Below the pieces are notes generated by a model. That model searched no databases. It saw only the letters and a list, made by a program, of their open reading frames with translations, and had not been told where the DNA came from. This document shows positions 1 through 11,493 of a DNA stretch of 37,628 bases, in pieces. Position 1 is the stretch's first letter, and each line of letters starts with the position of its first letter. Origin of the DNA: Lingula anatina (taxonomy: Eukaryota; Brachiopoda; Lingulata; Lingulida; Lingulidae); contig NW_019775758.1 of the NCBI RefSeq assembly GCF_001039355.2, positions 408,813 through 446,440 of the forward strand, written 5' to 3'. The translations under genes and the position numbers were made by a program.

Positions 1-1465
1 TTATGTCGCATTTTTCCCAAGGAAGCATCAACGCCGTCATTGATGATATAAAAAACCTCGGCAGCCAGGAGGTGACGGTAACTGCCTCACCTCACGCAAT
101 CCTATTCTTTAATAAAGTGACACCCCTCCCCGTTGCCACAAACCTCTTAAGACTAAGAAGCTGCCCAGTTGCAAATATGAATGCTAAAATGATAAGTAGT
201 ATTGACGTTTTTTTCTTCTGAGTATTCGATTTTCACAAAAGTTTTGGTGTGTGATTCTCACAAAAATTCTCACAGTTAACATGGAGTCCTTCACGTCAGT
301 GAAAGAGAGATTATTGCTCGGCAAAGCACTTCCAGCATGATTTGAAGTCATTTGTCTTCGATGTCAGATCTCATTCTACAGGTGTCAAAGGCGTATGGGG
401 CTATGGCACATTGAACTCTGTCGAGTCTTTAAAAAACATAGAGGTGTTTCATAGAAACAATATGGTAAGCTTATATATAGGTTTTTCCAAATTTGCTCGC
501 TAATCAAACCGATGCCATTAACTTACTCCTAATTTTGGGATTTATGAAAGGACTGCTTTCTGTGAATAGCGGACTTATCCAATACCCGGTAAATATGACC
601 AAAGGCTCTTATACTGTAATCAAAAGAAGGAATGTATCTTGTACTAAAATTTGCACGACATTCAAAACACCACCAGAAACAGACGACAACTGGTGGATCA
701 CGTGGTCGCTTGGCGCCAGCAAATAGTTGTGTCATGTTCAGTTCCAACTTAGTTGGAACGCTTCATCTGACCAGTGGATATTACCGCCAACAATGGGTCA
801 TTTTGTGGCCAGTATGATGGCCATTAACATGTCCATTAATCCTATTGTGATCACTCGGCTGGGATGAACAAGGCAACGCCTTTCATTTGACATTGGACCT
901 TCTTGCCATTCGGACGGAGGTTGCTCGGAAGGTGACCTGCTCCTGGGACCCACAACCAATTCTAGGGGCGGACTGAGGCCGTCTCCTGGGTCTTCAGGAA
1001 GACGGTAAGATATTCAAGTTTACACTGACGGGTATCTATCTTTTCTGTCGGAGAGCGGTCAAAAAATGAGGACGGATCAACAAAGATAATTTGGAAGACT
1101 GTCTGAAAATAGCTCTAGGTCTTCCCCTAATTCTTGACTTGGAATTACGTGTCTCATGTATTCACTTTGCATCTTAATCAACTCGAACCTCAATGAATTT
1201 ATTGCGACTTTCAAAACCCTGTTTGTATCTTAGGGGTTGCACTGGTTTATGGTGTTGCTATGAGGACTGTCCATGTCCCGCGTTTTCACAGACAAATGAC
1301 CATGGTCATGGGAAAAACCATGAGTTGCCAATGGCATCCATCTGCTGTCCACCTTGTACTTCTTCGGAACGCTGGAAACAGGTAACGAAAGGAGGAATAG
1401 CACAAGATAGAGATGTGATGAACTAAGCCTTGGTGCCGTGTTCTTGAGAAAAGTACGTGAAAAGT

Positions 1466-1467
<2 letters not shown>

Positions 1468-1510
<43 letters not shown>
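1468..1510. repeat. Compound (GT)n(GA)n microsatellite
   Basis: An uninterrupted GT run passes directly into a GA run. It is a simple sequence repeat with no associated gene. Confidence 0.95.
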
Positions 1511-1849
1511 TGGCCCAGGTTTTGTTGACGTACCTTCAATTTGACCAGGAGATCAAAGTTATATGATGGTTTGAAATCTCACCAAGTTGTTAAAAGAAAA
1601 GAGATTTTTCATATTTAAAAACATGCTTATGCTTTATCTACTTTCCTTAATTTTTTTTTTTTTTATTTGGCATTGAATTCAAAGTTCTATCGTTCTTTTT
1701 ACGCAGTTCATTGTGGCAAAGACCAGCACGTGTTTTAACCTTTTTACAAAACAGAAAAATCTGTGAAACACGTCAACGTCCAATAAGTCCGTGGGCCGGA
1801 ATGCATGTGCAGTTAACCAGTGCGAAACAGGTTCCCAAACCTTACTTGT

Positions 1850-1975
1850 ATGATTGTTAAAAATCTGCATGATTGTAAATATCTGTATGGTTGTTAGATA
1901 CCTGTTTGATTGTATAATTACTGTTTGATTGTATAATTCTGTTTGATTGCATGATTACTGTTTGGTTGTAAAATG
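1850..1975. repeat. Degenerate minisatellite with a GATTGT core
   Basis: At least six imperfect tandem copies of a unit of about 17-20 bp contain the core TGATTGTA or TGGTTGT, separated by TACTGT or ATCTGT spacers. The copies differ from each other, so the array is old. Arrays with a similar GATTGTG core occur in two introns of the downstream gene (about 15020-15215 and 35953-36165). Confidence 0.7.
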
Positions 1976-2121
1976 CACCTGGGTAGGTTTCACAAGAAGT
2001 CTTTGAACCGAAATTGTCCATAACTTTTCTTCCTATTTTCAAGATAGATAACATAAATTGACGCCATTTAGGATAACTCTGCAATAGACATTAAGATCAA
2101 ATGACTGGACCTAAAACGCGA

Positions 2122-2137
2122 GCCATTTTTTTTTTCT

Positions 2138-2168
<31 letters not shown>

Positions 2169-2575
2169 AGGCGAAACCTTACCTATAAGTAGAATACCGG
2201 TACTACTTATTTCTCTCAGGTTACTGTGGCTTCAATAACTAGATCTAAAAATTAAGACCAACTTTTAGTGTTAAAATTTTCTTGTAAAATCTATCCCTGT
2301 ACATATGAAAGTGTGACTTGACGGTCGAACGCATGAAGTAAATAAAAAATTGTGCATACATGTATGTCTGTAAGCGTGCATATACTCGTATACGCCTTAA
2401 TATGTATTATCGGAGAGGTCTATTCTGAGATCTACACGTTTTATTTGTGTTCAAATGTGTGTGTGTGTGTGTGTGTGTTCGTGTGTGTGTGTGCGTTCGT
2501 GTGTGTGTGTTTATGTGTGTTTGTGAGTGTGTGTGTGCGTTCGTGTGTGTGTGTGTGTGTGTGTGTGTTTACACG
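2122..2575. repeat. Direct duplication I, copy 1
   Basis: This block starts at GCCATTTT plus a poly-T tract, runs through a non-repetitive stretch of about 290 bp, and ends in a GT-rich microsatellite. It is repeated almost exactly at 2577-3001. The copies differ mainly in poly-T and GT tract length plus very few substitutions. No coding potential is seen; the open frame here encodes only a Cys-Val microsatellite translation. Confidence 0.9.
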
Positions 2576-2576
2576 N
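2576..2576. other. Single ambiguous base at a duplication junction
   Basis: One N sits exactly between the two copies of duplication I. A lone N at a repeat junction is typical of a scaffold join of unknown size rather than a sequenced base. Confidence 0.9.
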
Positions 2577-3001
2577 GCCATTTTTTTCTTTTTTTTTTTT
2601 TTTTTAAGTAGGCGAAACCTTACCTATAAGTAGAATACCGGTACTACTTATTTCTCTCAGGTTACTGTGGCTTCAATAACTAGATCTAAAAATTAAGACC
2701 AACTTTTAGTGTTAAAATTTTCTTGTAAAATCTATCCCTGTACATATGAAAGTGTGACTTGACGGTCGAACGCATGAAGTTAATAAAAAATTGTGCATAC
2801 ATGTATGTCTGTAAGCGTGCATATACTCGTATACGCCTTAATATGTATTATCGGAGAGGTCTATTCTGAGATCTACACGTTTTATTTGTGTTCAAATGTG
2901 TGTGTGTGTGTTCGTGTGTGTGTGTGCGTTCGTGTGTGTGTGTATATGTGTGTTTGTGAGTGTGTGTGTGCGTTCGTGTGTGTGTGTGTGTGTGTTTACA
3001 G
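2577..3001. repeat. Direct duplication I, copy 2
   Basis: This is the second copy of the 2122-2575 block, with shorter poly-T and GT tracts. Its right end passes into unique sequence after the TTTACAGG that closes the GT tract. Confidence 0.9.
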
Positions 3002-4238
3002 GCAAACGCTTGTTTAAAAAAGCAAGGTTATGAGTGACAATATGTAAGTTTTTCGACATTTGTAAGTTTTTTTGGCCATAATTAAAGCCAGCCTTATTCA
3101 GATTTTAAAGAAATGCTTGCATTCTCTCCCCTCTACTCGTAACTTCTCAAAATGAGATCGCGACTCAATCAATTACTTCACGACAAGCCTTTCTCTGTCA
3201 AGTGAAAGGATGGTAAACAAATACGCCACAACACTCCTTTATTTAACAAAAAACCAATCTCATAAGTTGTCTAAATTGAGCCATTCATGCCTCCCCATAC
3301 CCTGTTATTAGTGTTATCATAGGTCTGATAGAACGTCCCTGAGATAGGACGCTATTCTTTCCCCATCTCGTGCAGAGAGTACATTACTCCCTCCTCTCGA
3401 CTGTCATCGCTAACATTTCAATCATGAAATTTTGCCATTTTATGTCGTAAACAATATGGCCGCCGATAGCGTTTTTTTTCTTTCTTTTTTTTTTAATAGA
3501 CTGTGTTTGGCATAACCATGGATTTTATTTTCAAGGCATACGTGACTTAGAACGTTATTTTGCTCAATATTTTTTATACATTCCGATAATTTTCAGTTGT
3601 TGTGGGATAAGCTCTTTTATCCTGCAAACAGGTCCCAACTTATTAATTTTTTAAAGTTTTGTAATGGCTAGCTGTTGTGACGTGGATCGTATTATTGAAC
3701 AAGCACGACAAAGAAAGAAAGAAAAATGAATAAACAAATAATAACCTAGCAAACATGTTGTTGGGCAATGTTGTACTTGAGAAGGAGAAAAACTTAGTGA
3801 GGAGTTCGAAATCTGGAGGCAAATAACTGAAAACGCTCTTGAAATGCGTTTAAACGCCTACTTTCCATCCAGGGCTCCTCCATCTTTATTCCCCATAAAA
3901 CTTTCTCTAGAAGACATTGTTTAAAACTTTTGACTGGCATCTCTAGGTTGCAAAGGTCAACGGCGGAATGAAATATGACATCCACGGTAACATCTTTATA
4001 TAGATCTTCACAGCCAACTAGACACGCGATATCGAGATGTTCGCTGATGTAGATACAATGTATCTTTATAAATCTCGATCTTCAGACGAGATCTCGGGAT
4101 GATAGACCGTGATAATGCTCCTTGTCAGACAAATTTAATATTAATATAGGAAACTACAACAAAAAGTTTACTGATATTTCTTGAGTTTGAACTACCAATC
4201 ATTGGTGTTATTTTTATGGCAGGTACTGATATGATAAG
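3002..4238. other. Intergenic DNA, no gene recognised
   Basis: This is AT-rich unique sequence with a short poly-T tract near 3474-3494. No open frame above about 65 codons, no RNA gene and no domain match were seen. Confidence 0.6.
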
Positions 4239-4514
4239 ACTCTCTCAGGACCCATTCCCATAGACACCAACGGTCTATGTAGATCGATCCATCTCTACGG
4301 GGACTCTGACTGAGTGCAATCAGTTTACCTGAATGACCCCCCCGGCTTTAAGTAGAATACAGAAATTAAGCTGGTGATAATACGAGTACAGTGTACGTTG
4401 GAAATAAGAGGAGGCATGTTCTTCAGTTAAACTGATTGCACTCAGCGAGAGTCCCCCATGAGTTGGATCGATGTACGTAGACCGTTGGCGTCTATGGGAA
4501 TGAGGTCTCAGACT
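4239..4514. mobile_element. Palindromic MITE-like fold-back element, copy 1
   Basis: The left arm (about 4239-4333, containing CCCATTCCCATAGAC and GAGTGCAATCAG) is the imperfect reverse complement of the right arm (about 4421-4514, containing CTGATTGCACTCAG and GTCTATGGGAATG). The arms are roughly 90 bp and flank a centre of about 90 bp. There is no coding capacity. Long terminal inverted repeats around a short non-coding centre are typical of a non-autonomous DNA transposon. No target-site duplication could be fixed with confidence. Confidence 0.75.
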
Positions 4515-4768
4515 CGGACGACAATAAATGAAAATAAATAAAATAAAACTGAAGAAATATTAACATTGAATTTCTTTGGTCATAATCATATGCCTTTGCA
4601 AATTTCATACAAATTAATGTTGTTTTAAATACTACTTTTTTAATGCCTCATAACACTTTTGATTAGTATCGCCACCTTTCGTCAGTTGTCTGTTACAGAC
4701 GATTCTGAAGTAAGACAGCACTACCGCATTACGTTTGTAACATTGTCCATGTACAATCAATCAATCAG

Positions 4769-6940
4769 TGTGTTTAAAATGACACTATTTATGATAATTA
4801 TGATCATAATGGTAACAGTGATGAAATTTGATGATAATGAAAGACTTTATATGTATCTCAAAGTGTCTCTATTACAGTTCTATCGAGTGACATCAGTGTA
4901 TATTACACCCCATTCTCATAAAGAAACCATCGTTCTACGTGAATCGTCGTACCCAACTCTACGGGGACACTCACTAAAAGCAATCAGCTTTTGTTCCCAA
5001 CGTACTCTTTTAATCACCATCTTTACTGTATTCTACTTAACTCCAAAAGGAAGCGTGTTAATATGTTAAGATGATTGCCCTCAATGAGAATCCCTGCAGA
5101 GTTGAGTCGATCCACGTGGACCCATGGTGTTTATGGGAATGCACCCTTGCTTAAACATACACATTCCTTCTCGTTGATATGTAGGATTAAAACGTTCAAC
5201 TTGAAGCATTGAACTTAATGCTTTAACCATACGGTAAACACACAGCCATAATACTGTTACATGAGGGCATTTAAAAAAGCCTCACCGACCATAAATGCTT
5301 GTTTTAATATACTAGTGAAGACCCGCAATGTTTCCACCCATCTTACCGGATAGGGACCTCTTTTTCGAATAACCACTGATTTTTCTATCTTCAAGAAATC
5401 TCGTTGATTTAACCGAGGATTAACATGTTTTGGAAATTCGCCGAGTTCTGTGTCGTCTAGAATACGACATTATATATGTGAGTGTGACAAAACATGACAA
5501 GATAAATGGCATCGCCCGACCAGCACGGATAGGAATTCAGATAGCATCACACCGCGATTAAAACGATATTAGAAAGGTGAAAAACGCAGGCGACTTACTC
5601 GTTTCCAGCAACATGCCACTTGTAACGTCACGTGATCAAACAGAAGCGCGCAGCCGCCCGCTGATCACTGACATGACTTAGGTGCTGTTCGTCATGCGTC
5701 CCCGAAACGCCCTGTGAAATCCCTTTATTGTGATTTTGCAATATATGATAAATTACCTTCTCTATTTTTAGGTTTTTCTCCCTGGAAAAAAATTGAAAAA
5801 TGGCAGTGACGCCTTTTTTTTTTTTTTATTGCAAGCACGTCTGTCGTCGACTGAAATAAATTTCTGTTTTTTTCTAATAATAGTAATTATAACATAAAAA
5901 TATTTCTGGAATATTTTTTATGAATAATAAATCCATATATCACACGCCCTTAGTTATAAAGTGAAGAAGGCGAATTCGTATGCGTACAGAAATCAATCGA
6001 AAGAGTGTGTACAAAACCGATGGTTAAAAGGCGTCCGACTCTCTTAATGTTTACTATCTACACCCACAAAAGCATACCTTAACTCTTTTTATATTGTACC
6101 ACAAAGATGATATCAAACCGGATTGCGTTTATATTCAAATATAGAATCTAAATTTTATAACACACTTATACAACCTGCTTATTTTATAACAAGGATATTT
6201 TGTGCAAATTGGGGAATATTTTCGGTTGATCTTCTTTAATGAGAGTTAACTGTCACTTAGGACACGTTTTATTAAAGGCCCCACACTTGTATTTTTACGG
6301 CGACCTTTAATTGGTAAGGAATTTACAGGAGGCACCGTGCACGGGTCAGTTGCAGTTCAGTCATGGGGGTGCTACCTTAACCCTGCGTCACCCCTTAGGA
6401 AATATTACACCAAGACAAGAAAGTCTCTGATTCTCAGAGTTAACAGCAAAAACGTTGAACAAAGTGACATAACTGACTAATACTATATTTATTTTTTAAT
6501 TTTTAAAGATGTACAGCACTGTCAATATTGTATTAGTGATGTTCACTTGTCACTTCCATGTTCTGAAAAAATCTACACCGCAGCAAATATTCAACACTCT
6601 TTGAAACAAAAGCCAGACTGCCCTAAAGGACTAACGACTAAGGCTTTTCTTACCTGACCTCCGGTCACTCTTTAATCACCTGTAATTAAAACGTGGCTGT
6701 GGCCAGACAAGATGTGGACAAGGACGGGTGGTCCCGTTATAATGGCTGGGTGGTTAAGATGAACGCGTGATTAACACCTAGATTAATTGATGGCGGGGGG
6801 GCATCGTTAGGGGCATAGTTTGAGGTTTTTTAATTTTTTTTTCAAAGTCGTCCCGAACTATATTTAAACTCCAATTTTGTTGCGGTTTTTTTTTTTCAAT
6901 ATGGTTTGCATTTCATTTTTAAGCATGCCCGGTTTTTTTT
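4769..6940. repeat. Direct duplication II, copy 1 (about 2.2 kb)
   Basis: This begins at TGTGTTTAAAATGACAC and is repeated colinearly at 6945-9146. Differences are scattered single bases and small indels, for example a 12-base insertion near 8743 in copy 2 only and a 4-base gap near 6475/8675. Outside the fold-back element inside it, I see no genes. The right end becomes poor-quality poly-T just before the N at 6941. Confidence 0.9.
4905..5146. mobile_element. MITE-like fold-back element, copy 2 (opposite orientation)
   Basis: The left arm (CACCCCATTCTCATAAAG onward) and the right arm (ending TTTATGGGAATGCACCC) are imperfect inverted repeats. The centre matches, in reverse complement, the centre of the element at 4239-4514 (both contain the AAGTAGAATACAG motif on one strand). 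It is therefore a diverged member of the same family inserted the other way round. Confidence 0.7.
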
Positions 6941-6941
6941 N
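6941..6941. other. Single ambiguous base at a duplication junction
   Basis: One N follows a poly-T run and directly precedes the start of copy 2 of duplication II. As at 2576, this looks like an assembly join. Confidence 0.9.
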
Positions 6942-6944
6942 CGA

Positions 6945-9146
6945 TGTGTTTAAAATGACACTATTTATGATAATTATGATCATAATGGTAACAGTGATGA
7001 AATTTGATGATAATGAAAGACTATATATGTATCTCAAAGTGTCTCTATTACAGTTCTATCGAGTGACATCAGTGTATATTACACCCCATTCTCATAAAGA
7101 AACCATCGGTCTACGTTGATCGTCGTACCCAACTCTGCGGGACACTCACTATAAGCAATCAGCTTAACTGAATGACCCTCCTTTTGTTATCAACGTACTC
7201 TTATAATCACCATCTTTTCTGTATTCTACTTCACTCCAAAAGGAAGCGTGTTAATATGTTAAGATGATTGCCCTCAATGAGAATCCCTGCAGAGCTGGGT
7301 CGGTCTACGTGGACCCATGGTGTTTATGGGAATGCACCCTTGAACATAACACATTCCTTCTCGTTGATATGTAGCATTAAAACGTTCAACTTGAAGCATT
7401 GCACTTAATGCTTTAACCATACGGTAAACAAACAGCCAGTTTAAAAACTGTTACATGAGGGCATTTAAAAAAGCCTCACCGACCACAAATGATTGTTTTA
7501 ATATACTAGTGAAGACCCGCAAGGTTTCCACCCATCTTACCGGATAGGGACCTCTTTTTCGAATAACCACTGATATTTCTATCTTCAAGAAATCTCGTTG
7601 ATTAACCGAGGATTAACATGTTTTGGAAATTCGCCGAGTTCTGTGTCGTCTAGAATACGACATTATATATGTGAGTGTGACAAAACATGACAAGATAAAT
7701 GGCATCGCCCGACCAGCACGGAGGGGAATTCAGATAACATCACACTACGATTAAAACGATATTAGAAAGGTGAAAAACGCAGGCGACGTACTCGTTTCCA
7801 GCAACATGCCACTTGTAGCGTCACGTGATCAAACAGAAACGCGCAGCCGCCCGCTGATCACTGACATGATTTAGGTGCTGTTCGTCATGCGTCCCCGAAA
7901 CGCCCTGTGAAATCCCTTTATTGTGATTTTGCAATATATGATAAATTACCTTCTCTATTTTTAGGTTTTTTTCCCTGGAAAAAAATTGAAAAATGGCAGT
8001 GACGCCTTTTTTTTTTTTTTTTTTTTTTTTTGCAAGCACGTCTGTCGTCGACTGAAATAAATTTCTGTTTTTTTCTAATAATAGTAATTATAACATAAAA
8101 ATATTTCTGGAATATTTTTTATGAATAATAAATCCATATATCACACGCCCTTAGTTATAAAGTGAAGAAGGCGAATTCGTATGCGTACAGAAATCAATCG
8201 AAAGAGTGTGTACAAAACCGTTGGTTAAAAGGCATCCGACTCTCTTAATGTTTACTATCTACACCCAGAAAAACACACCTTAACTCTTTTTATATTGTAC
8301 CACAAAGATGATATCAAACCGAATTGCGTTTATATTCAAATATAGAATCTAAATTTTATAACACACTTATACAACCTGCCTATTTTATAACAAGGATATT
8401 TGGTGCAAATTGGGGAATATTTTCGGTTGATCTTCCTTAATGAGAGTTAACTGTCACTTAGGACAAGTTTTATTAAAGGCCCCACACTTGTATTTTTACG
8501 GCGACCTTTAATTGGTAAGGAATTTACAGGGGGCACCGTGCACGGGTCAGTTGCAGTTCAGTCATGGGGGTGCTACCTTAACCCTGCGTCACCCCTTAGG
8601 AAATATTACACCAAGACAAGAAAGTCTCTGATTGTCAGAGTTAACAGCAAAAACGTTGAACAAAGTGACATAACTAATACTATATTTATTTTTTAATTTT
8701 TAAAGATATACAGCACTGTCAATATTGTATTAGTGATGTTCACAACGCCTTGCACTTGTCACTTCCATGTTCTGAAAAAATCTACACCGCAGCAAATATT
8801 CAACACTCTTTGAAACAAAAGCCAGACTGCCCTAAAGGACTAACGACTAAGACTTTTCTTACCTGACCTCCGGTCACTCTTTAATCACCTGTAATTAAAA
8901 CGTGGCTGTGGCCAGACAAGATGTGGACAAGGACGGGTGGTCCCGTTATAATGGCTGGGTGGTTAAGATGAACGCGTGATTAACACCTAGATTAATTGAT
9001 GGCGGGAGGGCATCGTTAGGGTCATAGTTTGAGTTTTTCTAATTTTTTCTTCAAAGTCGTCCAGAACTATATTGATACTCATATTGTGTTGCGTTTATTT
9101 TTGTCAAATATGGTTTGCATTCAATTATTAAGCATGCACGTTTTTT
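6945..9146. repeat. Direct duplication II, copy 2 (about 2.2 kb)
   Basis: This is colinear with 4769-6940. It carries a longer poly-T tract (about 8008-8031) and continues into unique sequence after GCATGCACG near 9132-9140. The open frame on the minus strand across the poly-T tract is an artefact of the lysine-encoding complement. Confidence 0.9.
7081..7339. mobile_element. MITE-like fold-back element, second haplotype copy of 4905-5146
   Basis: This lies at the corresponding place inside duplication II. Unlike 4905-5146 it retains the AACTGAATGACCC segment of the left arm, which is also present in the 4239-4514 element. The shorter copy has therefore lost about 18 bases. Confidence 0.7.
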
Positions 9147-10049
9147 TAGCGTTTCAGATAACTTTTTTTTTCATGAATTGAATGTGTATGTAATAAATTC
9201 TTCATTGCTCATGGGTCATTTCTTTTTATTTTTTTGTTAATCTATTATTTTTTAAAAAATGGACATTATGTGAATTGTGAATAATAGTGTAATATTATTT
9301 GCTTGTCTCACTTTTCGTACGCACCATTCGCATATGCAGTTAAATTCTTATAGCCTATTGAAGATTCTATTCTTTTTAACTCTCAAGGGTCAAACTTTAA
9401 GGTATTGCTTTTCTCCAACACAAATTAGGAAATGCCCATGCTTAATTCAAATCAATTTGATAATTATATGTGTGTCAGTTATTGGATTGGCATCCTGACG
9501 CCTAGACCTCGGTTAAATCTTAATCTGACTAATTTTACTCCATAGACCAGCCTTAATTAAGTCAACATAACTCCCAGCAAGTCTTGCAAAACGTCACCGC
9601 GATAACAAAATACGTGACTGCGACACAACTCATACGTAGAGGTTATTAGGACGGCATGTCTTTTCTGGACAAACTCCAGTGATTTTAATGAGAGGAATTC
9701 TCAATCGCACTTTTATTGGTTTATGATTGGGTGTGTAATTGGTGTCCGGCATGCCTGTAACGGTTTCATGGCGCTCACGACAGTGCTGTTGAAAGGTCAC
9801 CATGCCGTGGTGCGCGAGATAATAACACGTGCACAGGAGTCACGGTCCACGCGCCGTGAATGTCAAAAATACAGTTCATTCTGAAATATCTTGTCGTTGC
9901 TGTAATCTGGGGAAGCTGTGACTCACGGTTTTCAGAGTGCCATAACTGGCCTGCTCTTTGAGGTCGTGTTTTCCGCGTTTTGTGGTTATGAAATCTCGTT
10001 TTACGCAACCCAAGCGCTTTCATATTCATTGTGACTCCACCAGAAGCGG
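9147..10049. other. Upstream flank and possible promoter region
   Basis: This unique sequence lies just before the proposed first exon. It becomes less AT-rich and contains CpGs from about 9590 onward, as expected near a promoter. I see no clear TATA box at a suitable distance. The minus-strand open frame at 9775-10029 has no recognisable domain and is not supported. Confidence 0.4.
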
Positions 10050-10189
10050 GGATTTAGAAGCTTAAGCCCAAGGGGAGCAGCTCCAAGGAGATAAACTTCC
10101 ATCTTGGTAGACTTCACAATTGAAATTTACGTATGGGATGTACCTTGGAGAAAGTCTCATAAGAAATCTACGAGAGAACAGAAGAAAAG
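10050..10189 (+). other. Probable non-coding first exon (5' UTR) of the vWA-TSP1-CCP gene
   Basis: A strong donor, AAAG|GTAAGAAAG, lies at 10189/10190 after a purine-rich stretch. The next acceptor with coding sequence (TTTTAATTACAG) lies at 11394. The 5' limit is arbitrary because no start site can be read. ATG triplets occur at 10133 and 10138. The latter would stay open across the splice into the signal-peptide frame and add 28 codons before the chosen methionine. The exon is inferred from the donor and position only. Confidence 0.4.
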
Positions 10190-11394
10190 GTAAGAAAGCT
10201 ACCCTAATTTTTTTAATGTACCCGATATATTTAGTAGGGCCTAACTTGTTGCGAAAGTGATATTTTTTATTCTCATGTCTAGTTAAGTTTAAGAAAAATG
10301 TTCAACGTTCCTATACAAGGATTTATGGAGACGATCTCAGTGTTAATTTGTTGCCTTTGTTTGGTTAAGTGCCTCTCAAATCGTTAGTAACATGCTAATG
10401 GTCCGATGAGCAAGATTTTGAATTTGCATAAACATACTTATATGATATACAAAATATATTGTAAACTTATAAAAAAAATTACTTTACTTAATTAATGTTA
10501 GACAGTTATAAAATGTATCCTTACGGAGCATGTAGCTTTAATAGTTTTATAATCTTCTGTTTTAATGTCATTCTACAATACAAAGGGCTTTCGTATCTAG
10601 TAACAAGAAATAATAATCGTTTTTACGATTAATCAAAACTTTATTGCACAAAGGTGCCAGCAAAAGACACTAGAGCCACTGTTAATAAAACTTAAAATAT
10701 CCAGTTAGAAAGTAATCTCTCTTGTAGATATTTAAACTCTAACACGTGCTCCTGCACCAGGAAGTCGAAGTTTTTATTATGTATTCCTGCCTCCGCTCTG
10801 ATATATCAAAATAAACCATCAATAACTAATAAGATACAAAAATATTCTATAGACAGTTTGGCTTTGGAAATCAATTTTTCTTATCTCGAGCAAATGGGCG
10901 AAAATTTTTATTTCTTTTATCCCTATCAAAGTTATCTATTTATGGTTATGAAAGGCGAAGATGATGCCCTACTTAAACAGAACCGTACGTAAATGAATAA
11001 AAAGAAGATCAATAAATAGATAAGAACTAAAAAAATTAATCAATAGCTACATGGAATGTATAGATAAATGAAGAATGGGCAATAATATATATTTATTGAA
11101 ATTAATTCAAGTATACTGAACATATGATTGTCATGTTTACTAATAAGTTTCATTTGTTAAAAATATTCTATATATACAATTTATGAAATGCAACACTTTG
11201 GGAAGGGTACAGTCGATTGGTTTTCAATAGGTTTTACATGTAATCAAGCACTTGTCGTTCAATGTGCCTAATATTGACATATGATACGAGCAATATAAAA
11301 TTTTAATATATGAAAAGCTATAGGAATTAACGATATGAAAAACTTAAAAATCTGGACGAAAATACTTGAAAAGGTTTCTTTCTTTTAATTACAG
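10190..11394 (+). other. Intron 1, AT-rich
   Basis: This runs between the proposed 5' UTR exon and the signal-peptide exon. It is very AT-rich with stops in all frames. No gene, RNA or recognisable repeat is seen. Confidence 0.4.
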
Positions 11395-11421
11395 GTTTCG
11401 CTTACGGCCTCCATGACGCTA

Positions 11422-11424
11422 TAA
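11422..11424 (+). promoter_or_regulatory. Stop of a three-codon upstream ORF overlapping the main start
   Basis: ATG ACG CTA TAA runs from 11413 to 11424. Its final A is the A of the main ATG, giving a TAATG overlap. Such an arrangement can limit initiation or feed reinitiation at the main start. It is seen directly; the regulatory effect is inferred. Confidence 0.5.
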
Positions 11425-11493
11425 TGGATATATTTATCGCCTTGGTGATACTCCTGGGGTTATTTACCCCGGGATCTGACGCACAGACTCCAG
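11424..11493 (+). CDS. Coding exon 1: start codon and signal peptide
   Basis: This encodes 23 residues plus one base. MDIFIALVILLGLF is a short n-region followed by a strongly hydrophobic core, and TPGSDAQ gives a plausible signal-peptidase site after GSDA. The exon ends at CCAG|GTAAGTC (phase 1) and joins perfectly to the vWA exon at 13912. The acceptor TTTTAATTACAG at 11394 places 29 bases of 5' UTR in the same exon. This ATG was chosen because it starts directly at the hydrophobic core. The frame is open further upstream only if the proposed exon ending at 10189 is real. Confidence 0.88.

Larger units (their letters stand above)
1..2121. other. Intergenic DNA, no gene recognised
   Basis: Only short open frames are present (all under about 80 codons), with no recognisable domains, no signal peptide followed by a splice donor, and no conserved motif. 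The stretch contains a GT/GA microsatellite, a degenerate GATTGTA repeat and a poly-T tract near 2126-2164. It may be distal upstream sequence of the large gene or the end of a neighbour, but nothing here supports either. Confidence 0.6.

Noticed and set aside
2352-3017. Two open frames beginning MHTCMSVSVHILVYA, with Cys-Val-rich tails
   Set aside because: They translate the duplicated GT microsatellite block. The tails are pure repeat translation, and the pair exists because of the probable assembly duplication.
9775-10029. 84-codon minus-strand open frame upstream of the gene
   Set aside because: No domain, signal peptide, splice structure or conserved motif. It lies in the likely promoter flank of the plus-strand gene.
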